From Omnitrophica bacterium GWA2_41_15 (GTDB taxonomy: Bacteria > Omnitrophota > Gorgyraeia > Gygaellales > UBA12090), in NCBI GenBank assembly GCA_919902675.1, contig CAKKRH010000045.1, positions 1 to 33,223 of the forward strand: a stretch of 33,223 nucleotides of DNA. Reading direction: 5' to 3'. The position numbers and the translations under genes are program-made. The notes under the pieces were generated by a model that was not told the DNA's origin, did not search any database, and was given only the letters and a program-made list of their open reading frames with translations. Shown here piece after piece: positions 1 through 8,906 of this stretch. Position 1 is the first letter of the stretch, and every line of letters begins with the position of its first letter.

Positions 1-59
1 ATTACTATTTTAAAAATAATCTCAAACGAAAATATTTTTTAACAAAGTACTGTAAATAC

Positions 60-87
60 TTGACAAAGGTTATATTTAAAGTATACT
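60..87 (+). promoter_or_regulatory. Putative sigma70-type promoter, TTGACA (60-65), 16-nt spacer, TATACT (82-87)
   Basis: Near-consensus -35/-10 hexamers upstream of a long leader and the ORF at 244. Confidence 0.65.
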
Positions 88-116
88 TTATATAACAATT
101 TTAAAATTACTTATTG

Positions 117-226
117 TCCGGCTTCTACTTGAGTAGGCTGATACTCAGGCAGCAAGCCACGGGAAACTTCCGCCAAAAGCGGAGAGATTTCAGCCGGATA
201 GACCACATAAGATGTCTGTCCGGTTT
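117..226 (+). promoter_or_regulatory. Structured 5' leader, candidate riboswitch/attenuator of unassigned class
   Basis: P1 TCCGGCT (117-123) pairs perfectly with AGCCGGA (192-198); inner hairpins TGAGTA/TACTCA (130-135/142-147) and TCCGC/GCGGA (169-173/179-183); 3' side of P1 overlaps a downstream hairpin followed by TTTTTT. Confidence 0.6.
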
Positions 227-227
227 T
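194..227 (+). terminator. Putative intrinsic terminator in the leader
   Basis: CCGGATAGAC...GTCTGTCCGG stem (one G-T wobble) followed immediately by TTTTTTG; 5' arm shares CCGGA with the P1 stem. Confidence 0.6.
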
Positions 228-243
228 TTGTTTGGGAATTTAA

Positions 244-1668
244 TTGAGTAAAAAAATGTTTAAAAAAACCATATCTCTGATCCTATCTTTCAGTTTACTC
301 TTAGCCCAGCCGGGCTTTGCCCAGGGGGTGGCCGAGTTGAATATCAGCAAATACTTAAGCCAGATGCCGGCCTTGAATACGGATAGCTTCCGCCCTGCGC
401 ACCTGCGCTATATCTCTTATGATATTAAAAGCAATGACTTTAAGTTATTATTAGACCAGGGCGACCTTGAAAAGTCACTCGGACACCATGACACAAGGTC
501 ACCGGAGAAATCGAAAAATGCCCTTAAGATTGAAACCAAAAATTTATTCAATTATTTTCTAATAGGCTTAACTTTGCCCAACGATAAATTCTGGGTCAAC
601 CTTAGGCCCGATGCCCCGGAGCAGATAATAGACCCAGAGTTAGAAAAGACGGATATCGGGAAGATAATGCTGGAGGCCGACCTGCAGTTAAAAAAAGACA
701 CCGCCAGCCTGACCTCACCCCAGAACCCAGAAGGCAGAGAATACTGGGATAAGCTCTATAAAAGGGCAGGGGAATTATTCGGGACCGAAAACATCACTAT
801 ACCCACCATCACCCGGCCCTGGATAGTGCCGGGTGAGGTAATTATTAGAGAGAGCCAAGACTCGTCCTATATCTACAAGGCCAATCTTAAAGTAATGCTG
901 GAAGAAGACTATCTTAAGAGCTCAAGCAACTCAATAAACTCAACTAACTCCATAAACTATTCTTTTAACGACCCCAGGCTCAAAGAATTAAACCAATATT
1001 CTACCCAGCTTATCCGGGAATTTATCCTGCCCAAGCTCACCCTAGAGGTCAACACCTCTAAGAAATACGCCCAGCTAAGGCAGGTGTTTTTCTCGCTAAT
1101 CCTCTCCAGATGGTTTAAAGACAGATTCAAGGGTAAGATAGGCCAATATTCTCAACTAATTGACAGCCGTAATTTAGATAACCTTACCTCTAAAGAAGTA
1201 TGGAGCAAAGATTATTACTTCAACCAATATAAAAAGTCCTTCCAACAGGGCGAATACAACCTCAAAGAACAGATAACCACGCCTACCGGACAGGTAATCA
1301 GGAGCTATGTCAGCGGGGGGATAAACCCTCTTGAAGGAATTTCTTTTATCAGTCATCAATCCAATTCTTCACTAGGAACTTATTTATCAGATAATAGAAT
1401 GTTCTCAGATTTAAGTTTCCTGCCAAAAGTTAAGGATGCAGTAGTTTATGTAAGAGATAAATTCGGTCTGATGAATAAATTTTACCCAAATGGGGATGAT
1501 TATAAACAAGAAAGTCCACATGATGGATATGGGGTAACTGGTTCTGTCGATACTGAGCATTTAGACGTAGGCTCTTCGCCGCTGACTATAGAGGAATCCC
1601 AAAAATCATTAGAAGAATATAAAAAAGAAATCCAGGGATTCCCGCTAAAATATTTGAAGGAAGGGTAA
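244..1668 (+). CDS. Secreted hypothetical protein, N-terminal part of an interrupted larger reading frame (start TTG 244 or ATG 256)
   Basis: ORF with signal-peptide-like N-terminus (KKTISLILSFSLLLAQPGFAQ); same frame continues open after the TAA at 1666-1668. Confidence 0.65.
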   Translation: MSKKMFKKTISLILSFSLLLAQPGFAQGVAELNISKYLSQMPALNTDSFRPAHLRYISYDIKSNDFKLLLDQGDLEKSLGHHDTRSPEKSKNALKIETKNLFNYFLIGLTLPNDKFWVNLRPDAPEQIIDPELEKTDIGKIMLEADLQLKKDTASLTSPQNPEGREYWDKLYKRAGELFGTENITIPTITRPWIVPGEVIIRESQDSSYIYKANLKVMLEEDYLKSSSNSINSTNSINYSFNDPRLKELNQYSTQLIREFILPKLTLEVNTSKKYAQLRQVFFSLILSRWFKDRFKGKIGQYSQLIDSRNLDNLTSKEVWSKDYYFNQYKKSFQQGEYNLKEQITTPTGQVIRSYVSGGINPLEGISFISHQSNSSLGTYLSDNRMFSDLSFLPKVKDAVVYVRDKFGLMNKFYPNGDDYKQESPHDGYGVTGSVDTEHLDVGSSPLTIEESQKSLEEYKKEIQGFPLKYLKEG

Positions 1669-3489
1669 AAGAGAAACAACCTTGAGAGTCTGCTAAGAGC
1701 TTATTTTTTAAATTCTCAACATAACGAAAATATCGCAATCGCCGCGGGATATTTAAGCACGCTCGCCAAGGATGAACTGAATAATTTTACCTTATCGCAA
1801 GAATGGGAACAAAAACGAATAAATATAACGCAGATTGTTGCCGTACTTGCAGCAATAACGAGTGAACAAAAAACCGCTTCACCACTAACCCTTGAGGATG
1901 CGCAGGCGCGGCTTGATAAAATGGTAGTTGATTACAAGGCGAAAATCAAAATTTTTATAGATGAAGTAGAGGAGAAGGCCAAAAAGTCAGCCAAGCCATT
2001 GCTTCTCCAGAAACTTACCCCTTATATAAAACTTGCTAAGGACGCCAATAAAATGAATAAAGGAAGCTTGTCCGGAATAGGTATCAGCGCGATTGATATG
2101 ATACACGCTGCCGAGGATAAGTATCTTACGGAGATTAACGCGGCAATTGAAGATTACCGCGATAAAAAAGAGGCTCTTAAAATATTGCAAGGCGGCAAAG
2201 AAGCTATGGAGAAGTTTATAGGAGAATTAAATAATTTAGAACAGGATATATCCGCCTTTTTGTATTCAGGAAAAGAGCAGGAAATCAGTTCTTTGCCGCT
2301 CACGCAGGAGGAGACGGATGAAACCGGCGCTTCTTCGGCGATAACTCATTTTCGGAAAATTGCAGATCAAACAATAAATATCTTAGAGGAAATTTATCGA
2401 CAAGGAAAACTTGAAACAGCGCTCAGGGCTTTAGAAGACATAAAAACAGGTTTGGATAAAGATGAGCAGGAGGGCGAGAGGGTTAAGATTCTGTTTGATC
2501 TAATCAACATTATGCATAAAGCGTATTTGGAGAGTCGTGAAGATCAGCAGGAACAACTTGTAAATACCTATAAAGATGTATGGAATTATTTATATAATGC
2601 CGCGGAGCAAGGCAAGGTAATTAACGCGCGGAATTCTATTGCCAAAATAAAGCAGTTTATCCCTAAGGCTATAGATAGTATTAAAGGTAAAACCGAGACT
2701 TTAAAGGTAATAAAAAAGTATGTAGATTTTAGTCAGAACAATGAGGACATAGTTGTAAATAATATCAAGTCTATTGGAGACGCGATAATAGCGCTAAAAG
2801 ACATATTCTCTCTTACGCGGGACCATGATAAGGCTTTAGAATTGGACAAACTACTTTTAGAAGATGTGTGGTGCCTGGCAATCCAAAGGGATTACGATGA
2901 CGTATCAAGAGACCCGGAGCTAAAAGCCTCAGATAAAAGTGAAATTTGCTTAGGATTGCTTTACCAAGATCGCCAAAACTGGCTTGACCGTAAAAAACCA
3001 ATTTATGGCTATCAGGTAACTACTATCCTAAGAGAACCTGGTACAAGTTCAGCAATAGTTCAAGAAATATCGGGTTTAAAAGTGAAAACTGCCTTTGAAC
3101 AAGAAGTTGGCGGTATCGACTTTACCCGGATTAACTATCTCACCCAGCCGATGGGAAGCTTCCAGGGGCTAGACCTGCGCCTGCCACGCTTGAGCAAGGC
3201 GGAATTGGAGGAGATTGAGATAAGCCGGGAACTGGCCGCGGTGGAGCAGATGATTAACGCCAAGATAGATGTCTCAACCGACCGGCTCAAGCGTCTGCTT
3301 GCGGCGATGTCCCAGGAAGGCGCCTTTAACGCCCAAAGAGAGATCCGGCTCTTGCCGCTACTTTTGCGGCTGTGCTGGCTGAAGGAAGAAAGAGGGGTAG
3401 AGACTACCCCGGACTTCCGGGCGGTCCTGCTTATCGCCGACACCGGCCTCTTTGTAACCCAAAGTAAAGATAAATATTCGCTGAATTAA
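1669..3489 (+). pseudogene. Open continuation of the 244 frame (607 codons including stop); first in-frame ATG at 1921
   Basis: Manual translation 1669-1920 gives KRNNLESLLRAYFLNSQHNENIAIAAGYLSTLAKDELNNF...LTLEDAQARLDK with no stop, joined in frame to the 1921-3489 ORF. Confidence 0.6.
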
Positions 3490-3600
3490 AACTCCCAGCC
3501 ATTATTTTTTGTCTCTCGCTAAAAATTCGCGATAATGACACCAATTGGGCAATAGATCTGAGGAGTAAAATAAAGTAACGAAAAAAGCAGTATAAAACAA

Positions 3601-3633
3601 AAAAACCCGCTTATAGTCTCGGCGGGTTTTTTT
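3601..3633 (+). terminator. Rho-independent terminator
   Basis: AAAAACCCGC...GCGGGTTTTT inverted repeat followed by a T tract. Confidence 0.88.
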
Positions 3634-3650
3634 GTGGCCTAAGGATTAAT

Positions 3651-3679
3651 TTGACAGTTTGATAGTTATCATTTATAAT
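3651..3679 (+). promoter_or_regulatory. Consensus sigma70 promoter of lysS: TTGACA (3651-3656), 17-nt spacer, TATAAT (3674-3679)
   Basis: Exact match to consensus hexamers and spacing. Confidence 0.85.
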
Positions 3680-3688
3680 AGTTTTTCT

Positions 3689-5137
3689 ATGGAACTGGAA
3701 AATATAATCAATGACCGACAGGCAAAACTTAAGGCCTTGCAGGATAAAGGGATAAATCCTTTTGGGGGCAAGCTAGATAACCTCACCCCAATAGCTAAGG
3801 CTTTGGCTGAATTTAAGGAAGGTTTGCTGATTTCGGTTTCCGGCCGTCTGATGGCCAAAAGGGAACACGGCAAGGTTGTCTTTATTGACCTAAGGGATGA
3901 GGCTGCTAAAATCCAGGTGTATATTAAAGAGGATACCTTAGGTAAAGACGGCTTTGAGTTATTCCAGAGTTTAGACATCGGAGACCTGATAGTAATCGAA
4001 GGTGAACTTTTTAAAACCCGTACCCAGGAGCCGACCATCAAAGCCGTGAATCTATCTTTATCGGCTAAATCCTTAAGGCCGCTTCCGGAAAAGTGGCATG
4101 GTCTTAAGGATGTGGAAATCCGTTACCGCCAGAGATACTTAGACTTGATTTCCAATTATGAAATCAGGGAAATTTTTACCAAACGCTCTAAAATCGTCTC
4201 GGCTATCCGCGGCTATCTGGACGCCAAAAGCTATTTAGAGGTGGAAACCCCGATGATGCATCCTATTCCCGGCGGGGCGGCCGGCCGGCCGTTTAAGACC
4301 CATCATAATGAATATGACGCGCAGTTATACCTAAGGATCGCCCCTGAGCTTTATTTAAAGCGCCTTCTGGTAGGCGGCTTTGAAAAGGTATATGAAATCA
4401 ACCGCAGTTTCCGCAATGAAGGTGTCTCCACCAGGCACAACCCGGAATTCACTATGCTTGAGGTCTATACCGCCTACAGCAGTTGTGAAGGGATGATGTC
4501 TTTGGTGGAAGAAATAGTGGTGGAAGCGGCCAGGGCATCGGGATGCGGACTCAAGTTTGAATATCAGGGAAAGACTATAGACATTACTCCTCCCTGGAAG
4601 CGCTGTTCTTTCGCCCAAATGGTTAAAGATAGATTTGATATCGCTCCTGATGACTCAACCGAGCTAATGCTGAAAAAACTGCAAGGCAAAGGCAGGGCCA
4701 AAGAAGAAAAAAGGCTCTCCCGTTCCCAGATAGTAAAAATAGTCGAGGAAGCCATTCAGGAAGAGCGGGATTTCTCACCCACATTTTTTACCGATTATTT
4801 TTCCATCCTCTGCCCTCTGGCTAAAAATAAACCGGATAATCCTTTCATCTCCGAGAGGTTTGAGCTTTTTATCGCCGGGATGGAGGTAGCCAACGCCTAC
4901 TCCGAGCTAAACAATCCCATAGAGCAGAGAAAAAGGCTGGAGGAAGAGATAGGCGAAGCCGGAACCGAAGCCAACAGCTTAAGGATGCTGGATGAAGATT
5001 TTATCACCGCCCTGGAATACGGGATGCCACCTGCCGGAGGCTTAGGTATCGGCATAGACCGATTGGTAATGGTCTTGACTAATCAGCCTTCTATCCGGGA
5101 TGTGATTTTATTTCCCTTATTGAGACCGGAAAAATAA
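3689..5137 (+). CDS. lysS: Lysyl-tRNA synthetase, class II
   Basis: Class II motifs (FRNEGVSTRHNPEFTMLEVY; GGLGIGIDRLVMVLTNQPSIRDVILFPLLRPE); ATG at 3689 preferred over track start 3659, which overlaps the promoter. Confidence 0.95.
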   Translation: MELENIINDRQAKLKALQDKGINPFGGKLDNLTPIAKALAEFKEGLLISVSGRLMAKREHGKVVFIDLRDEAAKIQVYIKEDTLGKDGFELFQSLDIGDLIVIEGELFKTRTQEPTIKAVNLSLSAKSLRPLPEKWHGLKDVEIRYRQRYLDLISNYEIREIFTKRSKIVSAIRGYLDAKSYLEVETPMMHPIPGGAAGRPFKTHHNEYDAQLYLRIAPELYLKRLLVGGFEKVYEINRSFRNEGVSTRHNPEFTMLEVYTAYSSCEGMMSLVEEIVVEAARASGCGLKFEYQGKTIDITPPWKRCSFAQMVKDRFDIAPDDSTELMLKKLQGKGRAKEEKRLSRSQIVKIVEEAIQEERDFSPTFFTDYFSILCPLAKNKPDNPFISERFELFIAGMEVANAYSELNNPIEQRKRLEEEIGEAGTEANSLRMLDEDFITALEYGMPPAGGLGIGIDRLVMVLTNQPSIRDVILFPLLRPEK

Positions 5138-5191
5138 TCGCGCAACTACTCGCAACCTGTACTGCGTGATTCAGGGCAAAACTTTGTTTAT

Positions 5192-6367
5192 ATGAAAGTA
5201 ATATTCTGGATAGCCTGGCGTTATTTGTGGACTAAGCGCAAAGAACGCTTTGTTTCTTTAATCAGCCTAATCTCCATATTAGGGGTGGCGATTGGGGTGG
5301 CGGCGCTAATTATAGTCCTGGCGGTGATGTCCGGGTTTGATAAAGACCTCAAAGAAAAAATCATCGGTAATTATTCCCACATCGTTATTGAGGCACCTTT
5401 TCCCATCAGTAATTATGCCGGGATTATCCGGGATATAAATAAGCTTAAGCATATCACGGCATCCGCGCCCTTTATCCAGAACCAGGCCTTTTTAGAATCC
5501 CCCCAGCAAAATAGAGGGGTATTGGTGCGGGGAATTGACCTGAACCTGGAATCTCGAGTAACCGACATTGAAAGATATCTGGATCAAAAAACCCGGGATT
5601 TCAATAAAGGGGTTTTTATTGGCAAAGAGTTAAGCGGCATCCTTGGACTGGAAGCCGGCGATGAGCTTACCTTAATCAATCCCGATGGAGGCCGAACAAT
5701 GGCCAAAATCAGCGGATTGTTTAATTCCGGGATGTATGATTATGATACCAATATTATTTATATGGATTTAGCCCAAGCCCAGGATTTCTTCGGCTTAAGT
5801 CTTTCCGTAAGCGGAATAAGCGTTAAGGTTGACAAGCTTTTTTTGGCGGATGCCCTCAAGGTTGAAATTCAGAAAACCATCGGCCCGGCCTATAGCATAA
5901 AAACCTGGATTGAACGCAACAAGAATTTCTTTGCCGCCTTAAAATTAGAGAAAATCACTATGTTTATAATATTAACCCTGATTATCCTGGTGGCCGCCTT
6001 TAATATTATCAGCACCCTGGTGGTAATGGTTACCGAAAAAACCAAAGATATTGGCATACTTAAAGCCGTAGGGATGAGCAACGCTAAAATCAGGGCTATT
6101 TTTACCTTAGAGGGACTGTTTATCGGCCTATTCGGCTGTATCCTGGGCTGTGCTATCGGAATAACTTTATCCTTACTGCTTAAAAGATATCAATTCGTTA
6201 AACTCCCCGCGGATATTTATTATTTAGACCGCCTGCCTGTAAGCCTGGTACTCTGGCCGGATGTGGGAATGGTAATAATCGCGGCCTTTTTAATCAGCCT
6301 GGTCTCAACCATATACCCGGCGAGAAAAGCCGGACAGTTGAATCCGCTTGAGGCATTGCGCTATTAG
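5192..6367 (+). CDS. Lipoprotein-releasing ABC transporter permease, LolC/LolE family
   Basis: FtsX-like permease: N-terminal TM, periplasmic domain, C-terminal TMs with VTEKTKDIGILKAVGMS; next to LolD. Confidence 0.88.
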   Translation: MKVIFWIAWRYLWTKRKERFVSLISLISILGVAIGVAALIIVLAVMSGFDKDLKEKIIGNYSHIVIEAPFPISNYAGIIRDINKLKHITASAPFIQNQAFLESPQQNRGVLVRGIDLNLESRVTDIERYLDQKTRDFNKGVFIGKELSGILGLEAGDELTLINPDGGRTMAKISGLFNSGMYDYDTNIIYMDLAQAQDFFGLSLSVSGISVKVDKLFLADALKVEIQKTIGPAYSIKTWIERNKNFFAALKLEKITMFIILTLIILVAAFNIISTLVVMVTEKTKDIGILKAVGMSNAKIRAIFTLEGLFIGLFGCILGCAIGITLSLLLKRYQFVKLPADIYYLDRLPVSLVLWPDVGMVIIAAFLISLVSTIYPARKAGQLNPLEALRY

Positions 6368-6369
6368 TA

Positions 6370-7035
6370 ATGATTAAGGCCAGGGACATCCATAAGTATT
6401 ATAAAAACGGCAAAGAAGATATTCATGTCCTTAAGGGCATTGACTTACAGATTGCTAAAGGAGAAATCGCGGCCATACTCGGGCCATCGGGGGCGGGAAA
6501 ATCAACCTTACTGCATATCTTAGGAGGATTGGATCAGCCATCAAAAGGCCAGGTCAGCTTTGAGGGTAATTCTCTTTGGGAACTGCCCCAGAATGAACTC
6601 TCGGGAATCCGCAATCGCCTGATCGGATTCGTCTTTCAGTTTTATCATCTCCTGCCGGAATTTACCGTGCTGGAGAATGTTTTACTGCCGGCTTTGATAG
6701 ACAAAAACCGGAATACCAAAGAGAAGAAAGAAAAGGCCGAGGCACTGTTAAGCTCTTTTGGATTAGAAAATAGAGCCGGACATTTTCCCTCTCAACTTTC
6801 CGGAGGAGAACAACAGAGAACAGCCATTGCCCGGGCATTGATTAATGAACCTAAGCTCTTGCTCTGTGATGAGCCAACCGGGAATTTAGACTCTGAAAAC
6901 GGCCAAGAGGTTTGCCGCCTGCTTAAAAAACTCAATCAAGAAAAAGCGATGACTATAGTAATGGTTACCCATAATTTAGATATGGCAAAATTCGCTTCCA
7001 AGGTTTATAATATTAAAGACGGATATTTGCGCTGA
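6370..7035 (+). CDS. lolD: Lipoprotein-releasing ABC transporter ATP-binding protein
   Basis: Walker [10 protein letters not shown], signature [15 protein letters not shown], Walker [13 protein letters not shown]. Confidence 0.9.
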   Translation: MIKARDIHKYYKNGKEDIHVLKGIDLQIAKGEIAAILGPSGAGKSTLLHILGGLDQPSKGQVSFEGNSLWELPQNELSGIRNRLIGFVFQFYHLLPEFTVLENVLLPALIDKNRNTKEKKEKAEALLSSFGLENRAGHFPSQLSGGEQQRTAIARALINEPKLLLCDEPTGNLDSENGQEVCRLLKKLNQEKAMTIVMVTHNLDMAKFASKVYNIKDGYLR

Positions 7036-7049
7036 CAATAGGAGAAATA

Positions 7050-7919
7050 ATGAAAGTTTACATTAACGGAAAATTTTATGAAAAACAGGATGCCAGGATT
7101 TCGGTGTTTGACCATGGCTTTCTTTACGGTGACGGGGTCTTTGAGGGGATAAGGTCTTACGGCCGGGTGGTTTTTAAATTAAAAGAGCATATTGAAAGGT
7201 TATACGAGTCGGCCCAGAGTATCTGCCTGAAGATACCTGCCAGCAAAGAAAATCTGACTAAGGCGGTCTGTGATACCCTTAAAATAAATAAGCTGGATGA
7301 CGCCTATATCCGCTTGATTGTCTCCCGGGGCGAGGGCGACCTGGGGCTTGACCCCCGCAAATGTAACGGCAACGCCACTATCGTGATAATTACCGATAAA
7401 ATTTCCCTTTACCCGGAAAAACTATACCGGGAGGGGTTAAAAATCATCACTGTCCCGACTGTCCGCAATCTTCCCGAGGCCCTTAATCCTCAAATCAAAT
7501 CCCTGAATTACCTGAACAACATCCTGGCTAAGATTGAGGCTATCAACTGCGGATACGAAGAAGCGATTATGCTGGATTCCCTGGGATATGTGGCTGAATG
7601 CACCGGAGATAATATCTTTATTGTCAAGAAAAATGAACTTTACACCCCTCCCCAGTGTATGGGGACATTACGCGGGATAACCCGGGACACCATCTTGGAA
7701 ATAGCCTCTAAAAAAGGAATTTCTGTTCACGAGCATGTCATAACCCGGCATGAGGTGTATATCTCGGATGAATGCTTCTTGACCGGAACCGCGGCTGAAA
7801 TCATCCCGGTAGTATGCGTGGACGGACGGGAAATCGGAGACAGCAAGCCCGGAAAGTTAACCCTGAAGCTAAGAGAAGAATTTCATAAAGTTACCAGAAA
7901 AGAAGGTATTAAATATTAA
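7050..7919 (+). CDS. ilvE: Branched-chain amino acid aminotransferase family (class IV)
   Basis: DHGFLYGDGVFEGIRSY, NYLNNILAKIEA, EAIMLDSLGYVAECTGDNIF motifs. Confidence 0.85.
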   Translation: MKVYINGKFYEKQDARISVFDHGFLYGDGVFEGIRSYGRVVFKLKEHIERLYESAQSICLKIPASKENLTKAVCDTLKINKLDDAYIRLIVSRGEGDLGLDPRKCNGNATIVIITDKISLYPEKLYREGLKIITVPTVRNLPEALNPQIKSLNYLNNILAKIEAINCGYEEAIMLDSLGYVAECTGDNIFIVKKNELYTPPQCMGTLRGITRDTILEIASKKGISVHEHVITRHEVYISDECFLTGTAAEIIPVVCVDGREIGDSKPGKLTLKLREEFHKVTRKEGIKY

Positions 7920-7934
7920 AAAGGTATAGAGAAT

Positions 7935-8067
7935 GTTAAATCCTAAACACGAAATCCTAAGCCCTAAACAAACACAAAATATAAATTCTCCAAACAAAAA
8001 ATAAGATTTTTTGAGTTTTGGGTTTAGAATTTCAGGTTTATTTAGGATTTATGGTTTAGGGTTTAAC
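7935..8067. repeat. Imperfect long inverted repeat of degenerate CCTAAAC-like words
   Basis: Left GTTAAATCCTAAACACGAAATCCTAA; reverse complement of right arm GTTAAACCCTAAACCATAAATCCTAA. Confidence 0.75.
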
Positions 8068-8104
8068 AAATAATGGCGTATCGTTATAAACAACGGAGAA
8101 ATGA

Positions 8105-8620
8105 ATGCTATGTGACGTATGCGCGGCTAACCCCGCGACAGTGCACCTGACAGAAATCGTGGATGAGCAAATGACCGAGCTCCATCTTTGCGAGGAATGC
8201 GCCAAGAATAAATCCAGCGAGATGGAGCAACAGTTCGGCTTGGCCGACCTTTTGGCCGGGCTCTCGGATTTAGGAAAAGGGACGGTTGACACCAAAGAAA
8301 GCCTGAAAATTAAATGTCCCAACTGCGCTCTGACCTACGCGGATTTTAAGAAAGTGGGCCGCTTAGGCTGCGGCGAGTGCTATACATCTTTCCGTAAATA
8401 TCTCCTGCCCCTCTTAAAGCGCATCCATGGCTCAAATAAACATTACGGAAAGATGCCCCTGGTTTTGGCCAAGCCGCTAAAGACAAAAACCGATATTGAA
8501 GAACTGAAGCTAAAGCTACAAAAAGCAGTTTCTATCGAAGACTTTGAAGAGGCGGCGCGGATCAGGGATATAATTAAGAAGTTAGAAAACAGCGGACCAG
8601 AATACAAGGATACGCCATGA
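8105..8620 (+). CDS. mcsA: McsA-type protein (zinc-binding, UVR domain), activator of arginine kinase
   Basis: CDVC...CEEC and CPNC...CGEC pairs, UVR-like C-terminus (LKLKLQKAVSIEDFEEAARIRDIIKKLE), next to McsB. Confidence 0.9.
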   Translation: MLCDVCAANPATVHLTEIVDEQMTELHLCEECAKNKSSEMEQQFGLADLLAGLSDLGKGTVDTKESLKIKCPNCALTYADFKKVGRLGCGECYTSFRKYLLPLLKRIHGSNKHYGKMPLVLAKPLKTKTDIEELKLKLQKAVSIEDFEEAARIRDIIKKLENSGPEYKDTP

Positions 8621-8903
8621 ACCCCGCCCTTCCTAACAATGGCATTATGTATACTGGCTAAAGAGCAATAAGATGCCAAGAATCTATATTGGTTGTGCCA
8701 ATAATTTAGAAAAAAGACTAAAAGAGGATATCAAAGGAAAAGTTTATTCAACTAAAAAAATGCTGCCGGTAGAATTAATTTATTATGAGGCCTATCCATC
8801 AAAAGATTACGCATATGAACGAGAAAAGAGTTTGAAGACTTATGGAAGCAGTTTAGCGAAGATTAAGTCGCGCCTTAGGCTGACCAAGGAAGGAAGGGCG
8901 GGG
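8621..8903. mobile_element. Candidate GIY-YIG mini-element with perfect 13-bp terminal inverted repeats
   Basis: CCCCGCCCTTCCT (8622-8634) / AGGAAGGGCGGGG (8891-8903); flanking TGA at 8618-8620 and 8904-8906; encodes GIY-YIG-like ORF. Confidence 0.7.
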
Positions 8904-8906
8904 TGA
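8639..8906 (+). pseudogene. GIY-YIG nuclease-like ORF with apparent 1-nt disruption after the start codon
   Basis: HYVYWLKSNKMPRIYIGCANNLEKRLKE...YEREKSLKTYGSS readable in frame from 8643; track ORF starts at internal ATG 8673; ATG 8639-8641 is out of frame by one base. Confidence 0.65.

Noticed and set aside
117-200. Firm assignment of the leader as a c-di-GMP-I riboswitch
   Set aside because: Only the GCAAGCCACGGG and AGCCGG segments resemble GEMM; the GGCAAACC start, GAAA tetraloop and P1 pairing register do not match. Needs a covariance model search.
3601-3633. AACCCGC...GCGGGTT considered as another relative of the CCCCGCCC element ends
   Set aside because: Followed by a T-tract and placed at a gene end; best explained as an ordinary terminator, with no TGA flanks.
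3659-3688. Upstream start of lysS given in the ORF track
   Set aside because: Overlaps the perfect -35/-10 promoter; the ATG at 3689 fits the protein family start better.
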